A stretch of 64,000 nt of DNA from Leucocoprinus leucothites (GCA_013368445.1 JAACJO010000011.1:620001-684000), one strand, 5' to 3'; counted from the first letter of the stretch, positions 35,688 to 47,981 are shown. Notes: generated by a model from the sequence alone, not told the origin. A program made the numbers and translations.

Positions 35688-36067
35688 GCGTACGGAGGAG
35701 TTGTTGATGGAGATGAAAAATCTATGGGATTCCAGATCGGGAAGTGGAAGGAGCCAATGAAGGGTCGGGCCGTTGACCGCATGTGGTTAGCAGCGGAATT
35801 CTTGTCATGGTCAAGTTTGGAATGGGATGAGGGGGTTGGGTGGAAGGATAAAAAGAGGCGTCCGGGGAAAAAAGGAGGCCGGTGAGGCCTCGAGGACTGA
35901 GGTATGGCAGGGTAAGGCAGCGAACTGGACTGCACGTGGGCAGGAAGGAAGGGAGATAAGTTTGATGTCAGAGATTTGGGATTTCGGTGGCGGAGATGTG
36001 TGGGAACTTGGGATTGTTGGAACTTGTTGCGGAGAACAGGAGCTAGCATCATTTTATTGGAACTTGG
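35688..36067. promoter_or_regulatory. Divergent promoter, ADE5,7 / SAH-containing gene
   Basis: The 380 bp between the opposed start codons should hold both promoters. No TATA box is clear. Confidence 0.45.
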
Positions 36068-39000
36068 ATGGAGGTGCTGCAGCGCAAGCTGTCGTTTGGA
36101 AATTCTGGGCCAGGCGTGTCGCTGTTCGGGCGCAGGACACTCAAACGCAGTCTCAGCCAGACAGCGCCCACCACTCCTCCTGCACCGCCACCCCGTCCAC
36201 CCCAACATGCCATGGACGACGACCAGCAATTTCCTCCTCCTGCTGATATCCTCCCAGACCCCATGACTGTCTCCTACGACATCTGGGATACCGTTCCTTT
36301 ACCAGCTGTGCGACTCTTTTACCCACTGCACAACCCCGTTGGCCCCCGTTTGTACAGAAACATCCACCTCATCCCTCCCTCACAGATCCGCCCCGGCGCG
36401 CGCCCTCCCTCTGTCTTTTCTCCATCCTTCCCCCCCATCTCCACACAGATAAGCAGTGTCACCGTCGACCACGGCGATTCAGGTCCGAGCAGAGCAACAT
36501 CCCACACCACTCTCCCGACGCCATCGTCCTCACAGACCCGCGTCGCAGATGGCGGCAAGCCCCGTTCTCGCAAGACTTCTCAGTCTACTCCAGATAATGT
36601 CGACCTTATGGACGTCACCGATCCCTGGGGCACAAACTGGCATCACACGTCTCCGTATGACATCGGTCTTCCTGCGGGCTCCGCCAATGTCGACACCCAT
36701 GACGTGCGTTTTTACTTTTCTCTCTCTCCTTTGTCTTATCTATTCACATATCTATGTCTACCAGGGTCGACGACCCCGCCGCGCCAGCATGACTGCTACT
36801 CAGAACGGGTACAAGTCTACTTTCAAGTCCCCATTGTCCCAATCAACCTCGGCGGTCCACGAGCTCCCGCCCATCCAGATGCCTCGCAAGCTCAGTAAAC
36901 GGCAAAAGCCTACTGGTACTGCGAATGGAAAAGGAAAAGAACCCGAATCTCCCCCAGAACACGTCCCAGCTATCCACGCCGTTGAGCCGAACCCGTCACT
37001 CCCCAAACGCTTGTCCCAGGCACCTCCAATTGACCCCCTTGCAGCCCGTCCTTCTCTTAACAAGAAAGAAAAACGTGGCAGCGTTCTTGGTAGACTTGCT
37101 AGGAAACTCAGCGATATGCGTCGTTCATTCGATGGGTACAGTCGATCTCAACGTTCAGAGGACGGTTGGCACCATGTCAGTGCCGTAGATGCCCATACCC
37201 CAGAGCCCATATATCCACTCGACTCCACCACGACACAACCAACTCAGGAACGCCCGCCTGCCAAACGCGTTCCCCCGCCCCCCATAGACGACCTCCACCA
37301 TCACCAGCGCCATCCACCACCACAACACGAGGGTGACTCTGCCTCATCTATATCCGTCGAAGCTCCCTTTTCCATCGGAAAACTCACAATTGCAAATCCC
37401 GATATCCTCCCCCCATCTGACGACTTACCTACCCCCAACGCTCCCATCGTGCCTCTGCCTCCAGAAAAAGAGAAACCCCAGTACCCACCCAAATCGGTTC
37501 AGATGCCATCGCCCCCGCCATCTCCCGCGCCTCCAACTTTGCCTGCGAAGGATGACGACTTACTTTCCCCAGCTGAATTTCCACACTTGGTTGTCCCGCC
37601 AGCTTCTGTTTCGAGCTCGGACAGTCAAACCACGCCACGGCCTCTCGAACGCGCTTTATCCCTCGAATCTGCCTTTGTTCCTAATGCTACGGCACCGATA
37701 TCACCAGCACCCACACCATCCCCCATACCTGAGGTTACATCTAAACAACGCGTATCAAGTCGCTACTCCACCGCCCCCTCCCACCCACAATCCCCATACC
37801 CACCTATACGCCCATTCTCAACCGTCGAATCCGTCGCCAGCCATTCAAGCATGTACACCGCTGCCACGGCAACTTCCTCCATCCCCTTTCCTGATGCAAC
37901 ACCCTCTACAGCTAACGCTACCACAAATCTGCCAAGTGCTAGTGAAACGTACCCCGGTGGTGGCTCTCGACCGAATTCGTATCTCTCCTACGCTGATTCA
38001 CCCATGTCTGGGATATCGGTGTTGGCAAATCCACCTACACCGTATGCGCCTGGTGAACTTCGAATGATGATGCCTGATACGCCTGAACCGGCTCCGCATG
38101 TGCCTATGCCTCCTGTGAAGCAGCCAATTGGAAAGTCGCCGCTTGCCCAGGCGCCTATCACGTCTTCGTCTCCACCACCACTCCAGCAAGCGTCGAGCTC
38201 GAAGGTGGTTCCACCACAGCAGATCACACCCGAGTCGTCTCAGTCGACTACACATTCTTCTAGACGTGCGACGGTGACTTCCAAGGATTTACCACCACTA
38301 CGTCAGAGTACTAGTGGTGCCGGTACTAGTGCTACGGGAGGATCGAGACAAACAGAGACGTTCAAACTTGTGCGAAGCGAGTCTGGCCAGGGACATGTAC
38401 GTGCGTCTGGTGAACAGTGGGAAGTCGTCGAGGAAAGGGAAAGGGAAAAGGAGCGCGAGCGCGAACGTGAAAGGGAGAGGGCAAAGCGGGACAGTCGGCG
38501 CGAGAAGGAAAAGGAGAGAGAGAAACGAGAAAACAAACAACTTCCTCCACCACAGCAGCAGACGGAAGAAGAACGTACGCATAGGCGACGATCGCATCGT
38601 AATACTCTGAAACCTACTTCACCTGAACCTACTGCGAGTAATGGCACCGCACACACTAGAGCCTCTAGTAGTCAAGGTCATGGGAAGGAACCTTCGGGTT
38701 CTAGAAGGGAGGAGTATGCCAGGAGCGAGAGGGAGCGAGAGGAACAAGCCAGGAGGGAGCGTGAACGTGAGCGTGAACGTGAGAAGGAGCGGGAAAGAGA
38801 GAGAGAGGAACAAATCTGGAGAGAAAAAGAAAGAGAGGAGCGGGCAAGAAGAGAACGTGAGAGGGAGAGGGAGAGAGAAGAGCAGCTGAGGAGAGAGGAA
38901 CAGATTAGACGTGAGACGGAGGAGCAGATACGGAGAGAACGCGAGGAACAGCGGAGGAGAGAGAAGGAACGCGAGCGCGAGAGAGAAAGGGAGAGGGAGC

Positions 39001-40292
39001 GGAAGGAGAGGGAGGAGAGGGAAAGGAAGGAGCGAGAGGAGAGAGAGAGGAAGGAAAGAGAGCGGGAGGAAAAGGAAAGAAAGGAGCGGGAGCGTGAAGA
39101 ACGAAAGGCGAGAGAACGCGAAGAGAGGAAGAAAGAGGAGAGACGGAGTAAGGACGAGAAAGAGAAAGACAAGGAGAGAAAGGAGCGAAGGAGTAAGGAT
39201 GAATATAGAAGTCGAGAACACAGGAGTAGCGAAGATAAAGACAAACGGAGGAGCAGAGACGAACATACTAAATCCCGGGACAAAGACGACAAGGACAGAG
39301 ATCGAGAAAAATCTAGCCGTCGACGAGACAAAGACCGTAAAGATAAAATACCCAAACCCAACCTCAACAAACCGACCCCACCACCTCCTCCTCCCCCAAC
39401 GGCTTCATCGAACTCCTCATCAAGCACAGACGCACTACCCAACCCCAACCATCTTGCTCGTCAACCATCTACCTCCGCGAGACCTACATCTGAACTCCCA
39501 TCCGCTGCCGAACTCAACGCTGTAAGAGCGAAAGACGCTTGGGAGATGGAGAGGTTATGGAAAGCCAGGAGCGTGTACGGCACCGAGGCAAACGGTGTTG
39601 TATCTCCTGCAGGAGGTGCTACCCAGATTGATGGGTCGTCGAGTGCTGTCGGTGTCGAGGCACATCACACTCATGCGCATGTGGCGATGAGTATGGGAAT
39701 GAATCTTGGTCCCAGTACGGTTAATGGTGTGCATGGATCAAGCCATACAGGATATGTGGTGCAGAATTCACTTGCTGCTCAACACTATCCCCACCTACAT
39801 CCTCAATATTATCGTCACTCGTCTCAACAACCCGGAGGTGCAGGCGGGATATATGCGATGTACCCTCCACCAGTTGCTCCCGGGATGGTCTCGGTAGGGA
39901 ATGGGAGTGGATATTGTCCTAGTCCACCGACGATCCCGAGTTTGCATGAGTCCATTACATCGTACGAGATACCAAATCCTTCGTTAGGACCGTTAATGAT
40001 GAATGGACCGTATAGGTATGGTGCTTATCATGGCCCGTATGGTGGTTCAAGTCCAGGCTTGATCGGGCCTACTGGCAGTAATCACGGTCCTAGAGTGAGT
40101 GCAGGCGGAGGTGTAGGTGTGGGTGGAGGCAAAGGTGTGGGTGGGGATGTAGGAAGGGAGAGGTATGAGAAAGAATTGCCGACGTTGTCGAATCCCTTAC
40201 CTCCGCCACCTAGAGAATCGGCCTATGAACCCGGGAGACTGACGTCGGAGTATTGGGCAAAGCTCGAGTCTGGGCTTACGTCGTCTGTTTGA
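36068..40292 (+). CDS. Large unknown protein with long Arg/Glu charged helix
   Basis: Two exons, 36068-36703 and 36765-40292, give 1387 aa. I do not recognise a named family. The first 760 residues are Pro/Ser-rich and disordered, with a basic patch KKEKRGSVLGRLARKLSDM near residue 315. Residues about 768-1070 are an almost pure alternation of Arg, Glu and Lys with no helix breakers over long runs, interrupted once by a Pro/Gln segment; this is the pattern of a single alpha-helix (ER/K) rod or coiled coil. Then come a poly-Pro run, a conserved-looking helix AKDAWEMERLWKARSVYG near residue 1140, and a Gly/Tyr/His-rich tail. A scaffold or RNA-associated protein is possible. A start at the later in-frame ATG (AMDDDQQF) cannot be excluded. 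Confidence 0.72.
38430..39345. repeat. Purine-rich low-complexity coding tract (Arg/Glu/Lys codons)
   Basis: About 900 bp in which the plus strand is nearly all A and G (GAG, GAA, AGG, CGC and AAG codons), encoding the charged helix. It creates long but meaningless reading frames on the minus strand. Confidence 0.8.
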
Positions 40293-41108
40293 TTTGATGT
40301 GTTAATGATCTTTTGGTTTCCTGTCATGAATCCCCCTCACATATCTTCTCGCATCATATACGCACGCGCACATCACGCACTTTTTCCCTATTTCCTCTTT
40401 GTGCAACCCGTACCCTTCAACACACAGTACTATCCCACATTCACCTTCTATTTTGTGCATCTTCTAAAACTGTTTGCGATGTTGATATATATTTTTTCGT
40501 TATTAATTTCTTGCATATATCTTTGTATCGGACGTTGTGTTCAAGTTGGGAGGAGTGTATCATGTCGATTTTTCCACCTATCTCACCCTTCTTTATTATC
40601 AGTAGTAGTAGTAGTAGTAGATATTGCAAGCAATTTGGATTAGGGATTCTTGTGTATCATGAAATTGTAGACGTGGATTAAACGTATAATTTGGATCAGC
40701 TCTACACCGGTTCAGCTTCTCTCGTCATGGGCCTCCCAAACACAGAAGAAGTCATTAAACAATTATTTCATGGCAGTCAAGTGCCACGTTTCTGCTTGAA
40801 CGGCTGTCGACAATTACAGAGAAACTTGAGAGACCGAACATGTTTTCTCTGGGTTCATGGTGTCAAATACATCTGATTTGTTTAATCATACAACTCGAGT
40901 CTTTGCTAAGGGGTACATGTGGCAGTGTGGCAAGAAAGAAAGGTATATTACATGGTGAAAACATGAAAACGAGGAATAATGCAATTTGTTCCTTCAGAAA
41001 GTGTTCAAACCGGGAGTAAAGAAAATCGAGGAATGCCCCTGAAAACATAGTGAAAAACAACATTGGCCTACGCCAAGTTATGGAAAGATTCACCTCGAGT
41101 GAAAGAGG
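40293..41108. other. Convergent spacer with AGT microsatellite
   Basis: This 816 bp lies between convergent stops. It contains six or more AGT units at 40601-40621 and otherwise AT-rich 3' sequence. No gene is supported. Confidence 0.5.
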
Positions 41109-43646
41109 TCATGGTTGCGTATAAGACGACGGCTCAAGCGGGAACTGCGGGACCGGATAATCTTCCCATACTTTATCTCCATCCAAAAACCTCCGCAGCC
41201 TCGCCACCTGCGAGCTCAAATACATGATGATAATCTGCATCTTGACGTCAAGTTTAAGTCTGAGCAGCTCCTCGCAAGTTTGGAGTGCTCGTGATCGAGT
41301 CGTGACGAACATATTGCCTTGGAAGCCAAGATCTTTGAGGTTGTCTATGAGTTCACCGAATTCGGAACACCAAGCTAGAACGCCTAGCTGGAAGGATGGA
41401 AATATGTCGGTGAGATGGAAAAGAACGGAAGAAACGTGGAAGGGCGGCTTACTTGTCCGTACTGTCGATAGCGCGCGTACAGCTCATTAGGTGCCACGCT
41501 TAAAGCATATTCGAATGCTTCATTTTGGTCTATCACTACCGGATCTGGCGCATAAGGCTGTTCAGGCTGAGGCGGCTGAGACTATTATACCATTCAAACA
41601 CATAAATAAACCTTATCACTTTCAATCATACCTAAAAGGACTCACAGGCTGAGGCCGCTGCGGTGGAGGCTCCGAAAACCAATGTATACCACCATAGTCA
41701 AATTCACCACCATGATCGACAACGTCTGTACGTTTGCCTGAATAATCCATGGCCGGGTGCTCATGGTCCATGGGGTGATCCATAGGATGACCCATTGGTG
41801 AATGACTCATAGGAGGGTGATTCATAGAGGGATGATTGAAATCCATGGTGTTAAAGGGGATGGAAATGTTTGTGGGTTGATAGGTTTCTGATACGGGGAC
41901 AATAGTCTTCTGGCTGCTTGTCTGCGAAGGGTAGATGTGGTGTGAGGATCCTTGATATGGCGAGAGGGAGGCGTATGATAGTGGAGTCTGGCAGACGTCA
42001 GGTCAGAGTCCATGGAATCATCGAGAAAACAGTGGATCATGTGTTAGCTTACTGTGGAAGACGATGGCGTTGGCCTGTCAGGTGGAGTCGAGTTACTACG
42101 TCTGTGGTGAGTAGGCTCTTTGCTTGCAAGGTCTCCGAGAATAGACTCTTCTGGAAGAGAAGGCGCTCGTGAACGATATTTTCCTCGGCCTTTGGGGGGT
42201 GTAGGGGGTTGATAATGCTGATGAGCAGAGAACGCGGCGGGACCTTGTTTTGTGGGTAAAGGAGGGGGAAGAGGTGCTAATTCTGGTGACCTCGGAGTAC
42301 TAGCAGCGGCGGGACCGGAATATTCTTTCGGAGCAAGACGATGACCGGGCCGTTTACCAGCGTGTTCTGAAGGTAGGAAAGTCGAATGGATCGCGAACGA
42401 GTTGCTCACCCCAAGACTTCCGGTAAACTCTGCGTAAGAATGATGCTGGACGCGAGTAGGAGGAGATAGTGGTACGTTACGACTCAGCCAAGATGGAGAA
42501 GGGGGATTGTACGAGGATCGCGGAGAATCGGTGATATATCCGTGCTTGGGCTTAGGGCTCGGAGATCCTGTAAGTTGACTCGGGTGGACAAACTCGTAGG
42601 AGCGATTAGCGGGCTGTTGCGGGTCGGATCCACTCGAAGCTGGTGGAGGTTGTTTCTTGGACTTGGAAAACTTTCTTGCAAGCTTCTTGAAGAAACTTTT
42701 AAATTTGCTTTCCGGCGGTGGTGCAGGTGCGGGTGCAGGCGCAGGTGGCTGAGAAGACGCTACAAGTGTCAAATCCCTCCGTCTGGATGCACGTCTGGAT
42801 CTCGAGGTCGGATTGAGAGGAGAGGGGCGGGGAGAAAAATGTTGAGTGTCTGCACTGATGATTAGCGCCAGAAGTTCTGCTCATGACAAATTTTGATCAG
42901 CTGTACCGTTAAATTGACGTCTATCTGACGTCCTGCTGCCGCCGCGATTGCTGTGTTGTTGAGCAATTGGTAGTGGAATGTGAGATGGTGGTCTTGGGAA
43001 GCGAGTCGTAAGGTCCGAGATATCGCTGGTGCCGCTGTCACGTTCTCGGAGGTTGGGTGTGGGCTGTTCACTGGGTGCTTCTGGTGACGATGTCGAGAAC
43101 GGTGGTCGTGGTCGTGATGAGGATCTTGAGCTCCTGTGGCGACGATGTGAGCGAGAGTGTGTCCGCGGGTGATTGGAGTCGTCCCTGGGATGGAAGTCGT
43201 CGAAAGCCTTGTTTTGATCCTTCGATTTCCCCAGACTCTGGGGATGCGGGGAGGATTCGAAAGCTGGACGCTTCGAAGTCGAGCTGCGCAGCGAGCCGCG
43301 AAGGCCTTGTGCAAACTTCGACTTGAGGAAAGAGCTTGAGCGAGACGTTGTGACCCAGACAAGCCCGTTCAATGGACCTGTGAGGGAGATAGACTGCGAA
43401 TACGCCTAGTTTTCTTATTCAAAGTGCTGGAATCGGCGTGTCCCAAGCGATTCTAGCGCCTGCGGCGATGGGTACAAATCAGAACGCCTCGTGGCGGCCG
43501 CCCACAGTGCGGGGGTACAATTCCTTCAATCGAATCCACTGATGTCCACCAGCGTCTCTGCTACATCCTCGTTCGGAATTAATAGAACACCAAGTCATCA
43601 CCATTCTTCGACTAGCTCGAAGCCTTTCCCTGCCACTAGGAAACAT
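41109..43646 (-). CDS. Unknown basic/disordered protein with His/Met-rich stretch and conserved C-terminal helices
   Basis: Exons in transcript order: 43646-43506 (uncertain), 43393-42907, 42849-42053, 41987-41646, 41581-41453 and 41387-41109; 724 aa if the first exon is right. The later five exons are firmly joined by frame; the first is proposed because the second has no ATG and opens with an acceptor at 43394. The N-terminal half is Ser/Arg/Pro-rich. A basic amphipathic piece SKFKSFFKKLARKFSKSKK could bind membranes or nucleic acid. A His/Met-rich stretch (PMGHPMDHPMDHEHPAMD) follows. The last 130 residues look globular and helical, with LYARYRQYGQLGVLAWCSEF and VKMQIIIMYLSSQVARLRRF. I do not recognise the family. 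Confidence 0.65.
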
Positions 43647-43928
43647 CAATACAGGTAACATGTCTTCACATCACTATCAGATGCGGTATATAATATAAGG
43701 GCACGGCAGTATCTTCTCATCGGAGATCAAATGCATGGCAAACGCATGTTCTCTTTCATTTCCAGAAGGGTAATACAGACACAGAAGGGCACACTCAGGG
43801 CAGGCGCAGTCCATACGCAGTCCATAAAAAGGTTATAGGAGACCAATGCTCATCAATGAGCTCATACACGGAACATGAAACGTGGATGACACGCAAAACA
43901 TAGTACCCCACACCCAGGCAGTTACATC

Positions 43929-45757
43929 TCAATCATCGCTGTCTATTAAATTGCCGACAGGGACACTAGGCGGGCCAGAAGTATCATGCAGGCGCCTCTT
44001 GACTTTCTCGATCAGAGACTTCACAAGCCGTCCACCTCGTTGTCCAACAGGTGCGCCAATCAGCAGTGCCCAGAAGAGAAGAAGGGCAGTATTGCCGTAT
44101 TGCGCGTACAAAGTGCGATCTTTCTCGTCGGATGGGTATTCAACGCCAATAGTGCGCATCCAGGATCCTGAGCCTACTTGGAACACCTCGTTGGTTCCCT
44201 GACCCGCAACGCCACTTACACCGCCCTCACCCCCGTCACACCAAAGGAGGGTGCTCCCGATCTCATGAGCCCGCTGTGATGCTTGCTTCCACATCGTGTA
44301 CCCGACAGTGACATCCCAAGTACGCGCGGGAGCAAGGACCAAACCAGGCCTCACCTTTAGACTCTCGAACAAGGAGGGGTCGGAGAAGTCGAGGCAGATG
44401 GATGTGGTAACCTCCATATCGCGCTGGTGGCCCTTAATCGGAATACCCTTTTTGTAGTGGATCTCCGCTGTGAATGTACTTGGTGGTTCGCGTGAATGGC
44501 TGAGGGAGAAGGATTCCGCAACTGTAAGAACCATGAGTACATAAAGAACCACGATTATCAAACTTTGTGCTTACTGGGTACAAGGTGGCGCTTGTAATAA
44601 AGCAGATGGGTAGTATTGCTCCTGTCCGAAACGATAGCAATGCCGGTACGCTTGATTCCGTGTTGATTCTTGGGATTCTCTGTATCAGTCAGAGTTTCCT
44701 CAAAAGAAACGCCCACATAGGCATGATGAACTTGTTTTCGAATTTCATCGAGGTGTTTGTTTCTTACAGCCTCAGATTCAAACCGAACAGCACCTTCTGG
44801 CCAAAGGATGAAGTTGGCAGCATTATCCATCCTCTTAGTCTCGGCTAGATAATGCTCAAAGCCGAATTCTGGGACCTTGTACTCGTCGACTGTCGGCAAA
44901 GCACACCCCACAGTAAAGGGTGTAGCTATGCTGACATCTCCGAGTGGGATAGGGAGTGAATTGATGAAGTATGAGGGCAAAGTGAGAAGGACAAGAAGCG
45001 CAGCCAAAAGCGCAGTCGTGCCCTTCTTGGGTTTGTTGGGTACACCACCATGGTTTCCGTTGGCTAAACCGACTGCATTGTGATGATATTCTCCATTAGT
45101 TGTGGTGGTAGGAATGAGAGGATTAGAGTCTTCATCATCATCTTTATACTCTGAGCCCGAGCCCATGTACAAAGGCATCAAGGTCTCCGACACTACCACT
45201 GCCCAGGCGGCCGTGACCCAGTTGAGGGACTCTACTCCAAAAATAGGTAGCATCCAATCATATGCACCCGTTCCTTCTACAGGAGTCCAAGTTGACAGCA
45301 TGCCGAGTGGGCTTAGATATGCGATGGTAGTCCAAAATGTGGCCCAAAGTGCCGGGAACAGCAACAGCCTAACTGAGTCATACTTGGGACTATAGCGGCT
45401 GCTGGCGCGAGTTTCGATGAACAGCGCTCCGATGCTCATGGCTGATGTGATTCCGGAAAGAATGAAGAGGAACAGGATGGAGAGAGCGGGTTGTGATAAA
45501 GCATGGATGGATGCCGTGAATCTGGGAATTGAGCCTCCGATAGTGAGGGCTGCCCATAAAGCGGTTGTGTTTCGTCCTTTGTGACGAGCTAAGGTTGGGA
45601 AGACTTTGCGAGAATAAATCAACAAAGTTGAAAGAGTAAAGATGATTGGGATCATTCCCGGAGTGGGCCCCAAAGAAAATACGGAGAGTATTCCCGAAAG
45701 ACCAACACCGATGATGTGCGGATGATTGGTTAAATGCTTTCGCTCGAGAGCACTCAT
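43929..45757 (-). CDS. Multi-pass membrane protein with carbon-nitrogen hydrolase domain (apolipoprotein N-acyltransferase-like)
   Basis: Exons 45757-44575 and 44521-43929 give 591 aa. The N-terminal half has about six or seven hydrophobic segments, then a nitrilase-type domain. I can see the three residues expected of the nitrilase triad: Glu in NFILWPEGAV, Lys in LLYYKRHLVPIAESF, and Cys in TTSICLDFSDPSLF. This layout (membrane helices plus periplasm-facing nitrilase fold) is that of bacterial Lnt, which N-acylates lipoproteins and uses the same Glu-Lys-Cys order. A final hydrophobic segment (NTALLLFWALLIGAPVG) is also where Lnt has its last helix. The substrate in fungi is unknown to me; lipid-linked acyl transfer or amide hydrolysis in the secretory system is a guess. 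The intron splits the HLVP/IAESF motif. Confidence 0.8.
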
Positions 45758-46762
45758 GATGATGTTGCACTGGATAGCAGACTTCCAAGATGGTGGATGG
45801 TTGTAGTGAGACGCTGTAGAACTGCGCAACCCGCCTGCTTATTTGGGTTGACGTTGAGCTTCTCTTCCCCACGATAACCGCTCACACCGAGTACTTGCTA
45901 ATACTTGCCACAGAACATTCGAGATATGTCCAGTACCCTCTATGTAAAGCCGACTAAAGGGCCCTTCGCTTGCGTAAACCAACTGGTTGATAAATTTAAT
46001 GTATCCGACACTCTTTGGAAGAGGAAATAGCCCAAAATCATATGCGGCCGATGCGACTCTATATATGGATGACTTACTCTGCAACCACTGTGTGCAACTC
46101 TCATAACGGCGATCCCTAAACTCTCACTCAACAACGATTGCTCATCTGGAAGTGCTAAATGCCGTGGACATGCTTCAGATAACCTACGAGACGGATAGGG
46201 GAACACTGACCGATTCGCTCAACGTTCCTTAGTTGTCCGACGTGTCCTTCTTCCTTCCGATGACGAAATCACAGAAAACTGATCCAGGGCGGTTGGCTTG
46301 GACACCTCGATACAAAATGCTAGTGGTGCTACTCCAATTCCTGGTCAAACTGTTTCTTCCACTCGAAGGGGCTTCAAATGTGTTGCACTAGGAGCAGAGA
46401 AACTGGTGACGGCAGCATGATCTCCATTCGCTGCCCCAGACCTCGCTGTCATCATCACATACAAGTAGAATTCGGCAAGCTTGGAGTCGTGGACGTAAAT
46501 GATGACATGCGGCTAAACACAACCATGCTAGTGCCGAAAAATATTGAGCTGGAGTTTCCTTCGGCCGATCTCAAACAATTCTCCTCCTCCCCAATGGCGG
46601 TCTGATCATTTACAACTCCCATTACAACATGGAATTTGTCTGGTGGATCAGTCTTAAACCCTGCTCTCCCACAGCGATTACCCTTTCTCTCGGGTGTTTA
46701 ACTTTTGTTTTGAAATCATCTGCTATCTGTCAGCGGCGAACGAATAGAGGTCTTCAAGTGGC

Positions 46763-47418
46763 ATGAATGCCTTCCCATTCCGATACAATGCGTACAAGGT
46801 ACTTTTCCCGTCTCTTAGGTTCTGGATGAAGGCTGTCGTGCACTACGACAAAACTACATCAAGCGCGAACAGCAAATGATGTAGGCAACTCAGCTTCCTG
46901 TGTGACAATCTACCGGCGAATGATGGTGATTTTACTCGAAATACTTGATGCTTTCATTTGTCGAGAAATGGAACCTACCTCCACTAGGCTCACCGTCAGA
47001 ACCTTCTCGAACTACGAAGATCATCAAGTTACCTTCATCTGACCACGATCAAGATCAGCATCATCCCCGAGGGGGCGAGGGCACTTCCGCCGCTGATGAA
47101 AATGTCGCAGAACTGGAACAATTTACCCCAGAACAGTGGAAAGGGCGTCGAAGCAGACCCACAACGACTTTATGCCGCTACCGATTCAAATTTGCTTTAC
47201 CTATGTATCTACATGTCTCAATTAATATACACTTGTGGTTCGTTACTCGAGAGTTTTTGTTGTCGCCGCTTGTTGTCCGGACTCTGTGCCAGAAGTACTT
47301 AGCTATTCAACTTGGAATTATTGGCATGCTTGGGTCGCTCCCTTTCGGTGTGCAACGCCACACGTGCTGGCATCGACGTAGGTATCTCCTTCTAGAGGAG
47401 CCTCTATTTTCACGGTAA
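46763..47418 (+). CDS. Possible small unknown gene
   Basis: A tentative model: exon 46763-46798 (MNAFPFRYNAYK) joined through a GTACTT...TCGAG intron to 46966-47418, starting KWNLPPLGSPSEPSRTTKII. The junction is in frame and the first 60 residues look protein-like and hydrophilic (later EQFTPEQWKGRR). The last 60 residues look like translated non-coding sequence, so the true end is probably a missed splice. I recognise no family. It may instead be a remnant belonging to the decayed sequence just upstream. Confidence 0.25.
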
Positions 47419-47652
47419 AAGCCACAGGTCATGCGCGGATTTCCTCAAGCCAGTGATTGGTGCGCCCAGCTATTCTCCCGCCACCACCGTCGCGATTTTC
47501 GGCGAACCGAGAGTTTCCGAATGTTCCTGGTCAGAAGCGACCTGCCAATCGCGGCCATTAAGGCGAGGGGGCGTTGACAAAGCACTCACATGCTCGCGGG
47601 CCTGAGTGTATCTTATCTTGATCATGTCACAGGTTCGATAACAACAGTTGGG

Positions 47653-47660
47653 TATTTAAG
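47653..47660 (+). promoter_or_regulatory. TATA-like element of metallothionein gene
   Basis: TATTTAAG lies 55 bp before the metallothionein start codon, a spacing fitting a strong inducible promoter. Confidence 0.5.
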
Positions 47661-47714
47661 GTCGTCGAAAGAAGCACATCTCCTCAACTTCATTCTCATA
47701 CTTACAACTACATC

Positions 47715-47981
47715 ATGGTTGGTCGCCTCCCTTCCCCTCTGAAAGATACGATCACTTACTTTCACTCCCTCTTTCCACAGCCCGAGTGTCAAACCAAGAC
47801 TTCTACCTGCGAAGGCTGCAACTGTGGTGCTGCTGACCCTACTAAGAACCAGAACGGCTGTGGTTCCAGTTCTTGTAATTGTGGGGAATCGTGAGTAGAA
47901 CATCCCTTTGGTGTGGATCTGGTTCTAATACCATTCTATGTTCACAGCTGCGCATGCAAGCCCGGAGAGTGCAAGTGCTGA
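47715..47981 (+). CDS. Cysteine-rich metallothionein
   Basis: Three exons, 47715-47717, 47781-47890 and 47948-47981, give 48 aa. The first coding exon is the ATG alone, followed at once by a GT-AG intron. The protein has 11 Cys at 4, 11, 14, 16, 28, 33, 35, 39, 41, 46 and 48, mostly as C-x-C pairs (CEGCNC, SCNC, SCACKPGECKC), no aromatic residues, and several Lys. This is the signature of a small metallothionein that binds Cu(I), Zn or Cd through thiolates in the cytosol. The Cys are arranged in two groups separated by the linker around residues 17-27. A TATA-like element precedes it. It is far too short for automatic frame finding and easy to miss. Confidence 0.85.

Larger units (their letters stand above)
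45758..47714. other. Long intergenic stretch with possible gene remnants
   Basis: Two kb between the Lnt-like start and the metallothionein. Around 46240-46740 several protein-like pieces sit in different frames and are broken by stops (for example TPIPGQTVSSTRRGFKCVAL, then NGGLIIYNSHYNMEFVWW), suggesting a decayed gene. A possible small gene at 46763-47418 is listed separately. Confidence 0.35.

Noticed and set aside
35495..36266. Long frames in the ADE5,7 promoter region
   Set aside because: They overlap the ADE5,7 first exon out of frame and have no independent support.
38303..39448. Long minus-strand Ser/Leu/Phe-rich frames opposite the charged rod
   Set aside because: They are the antisense reading of GAG/AGG/CGC-rich codons.
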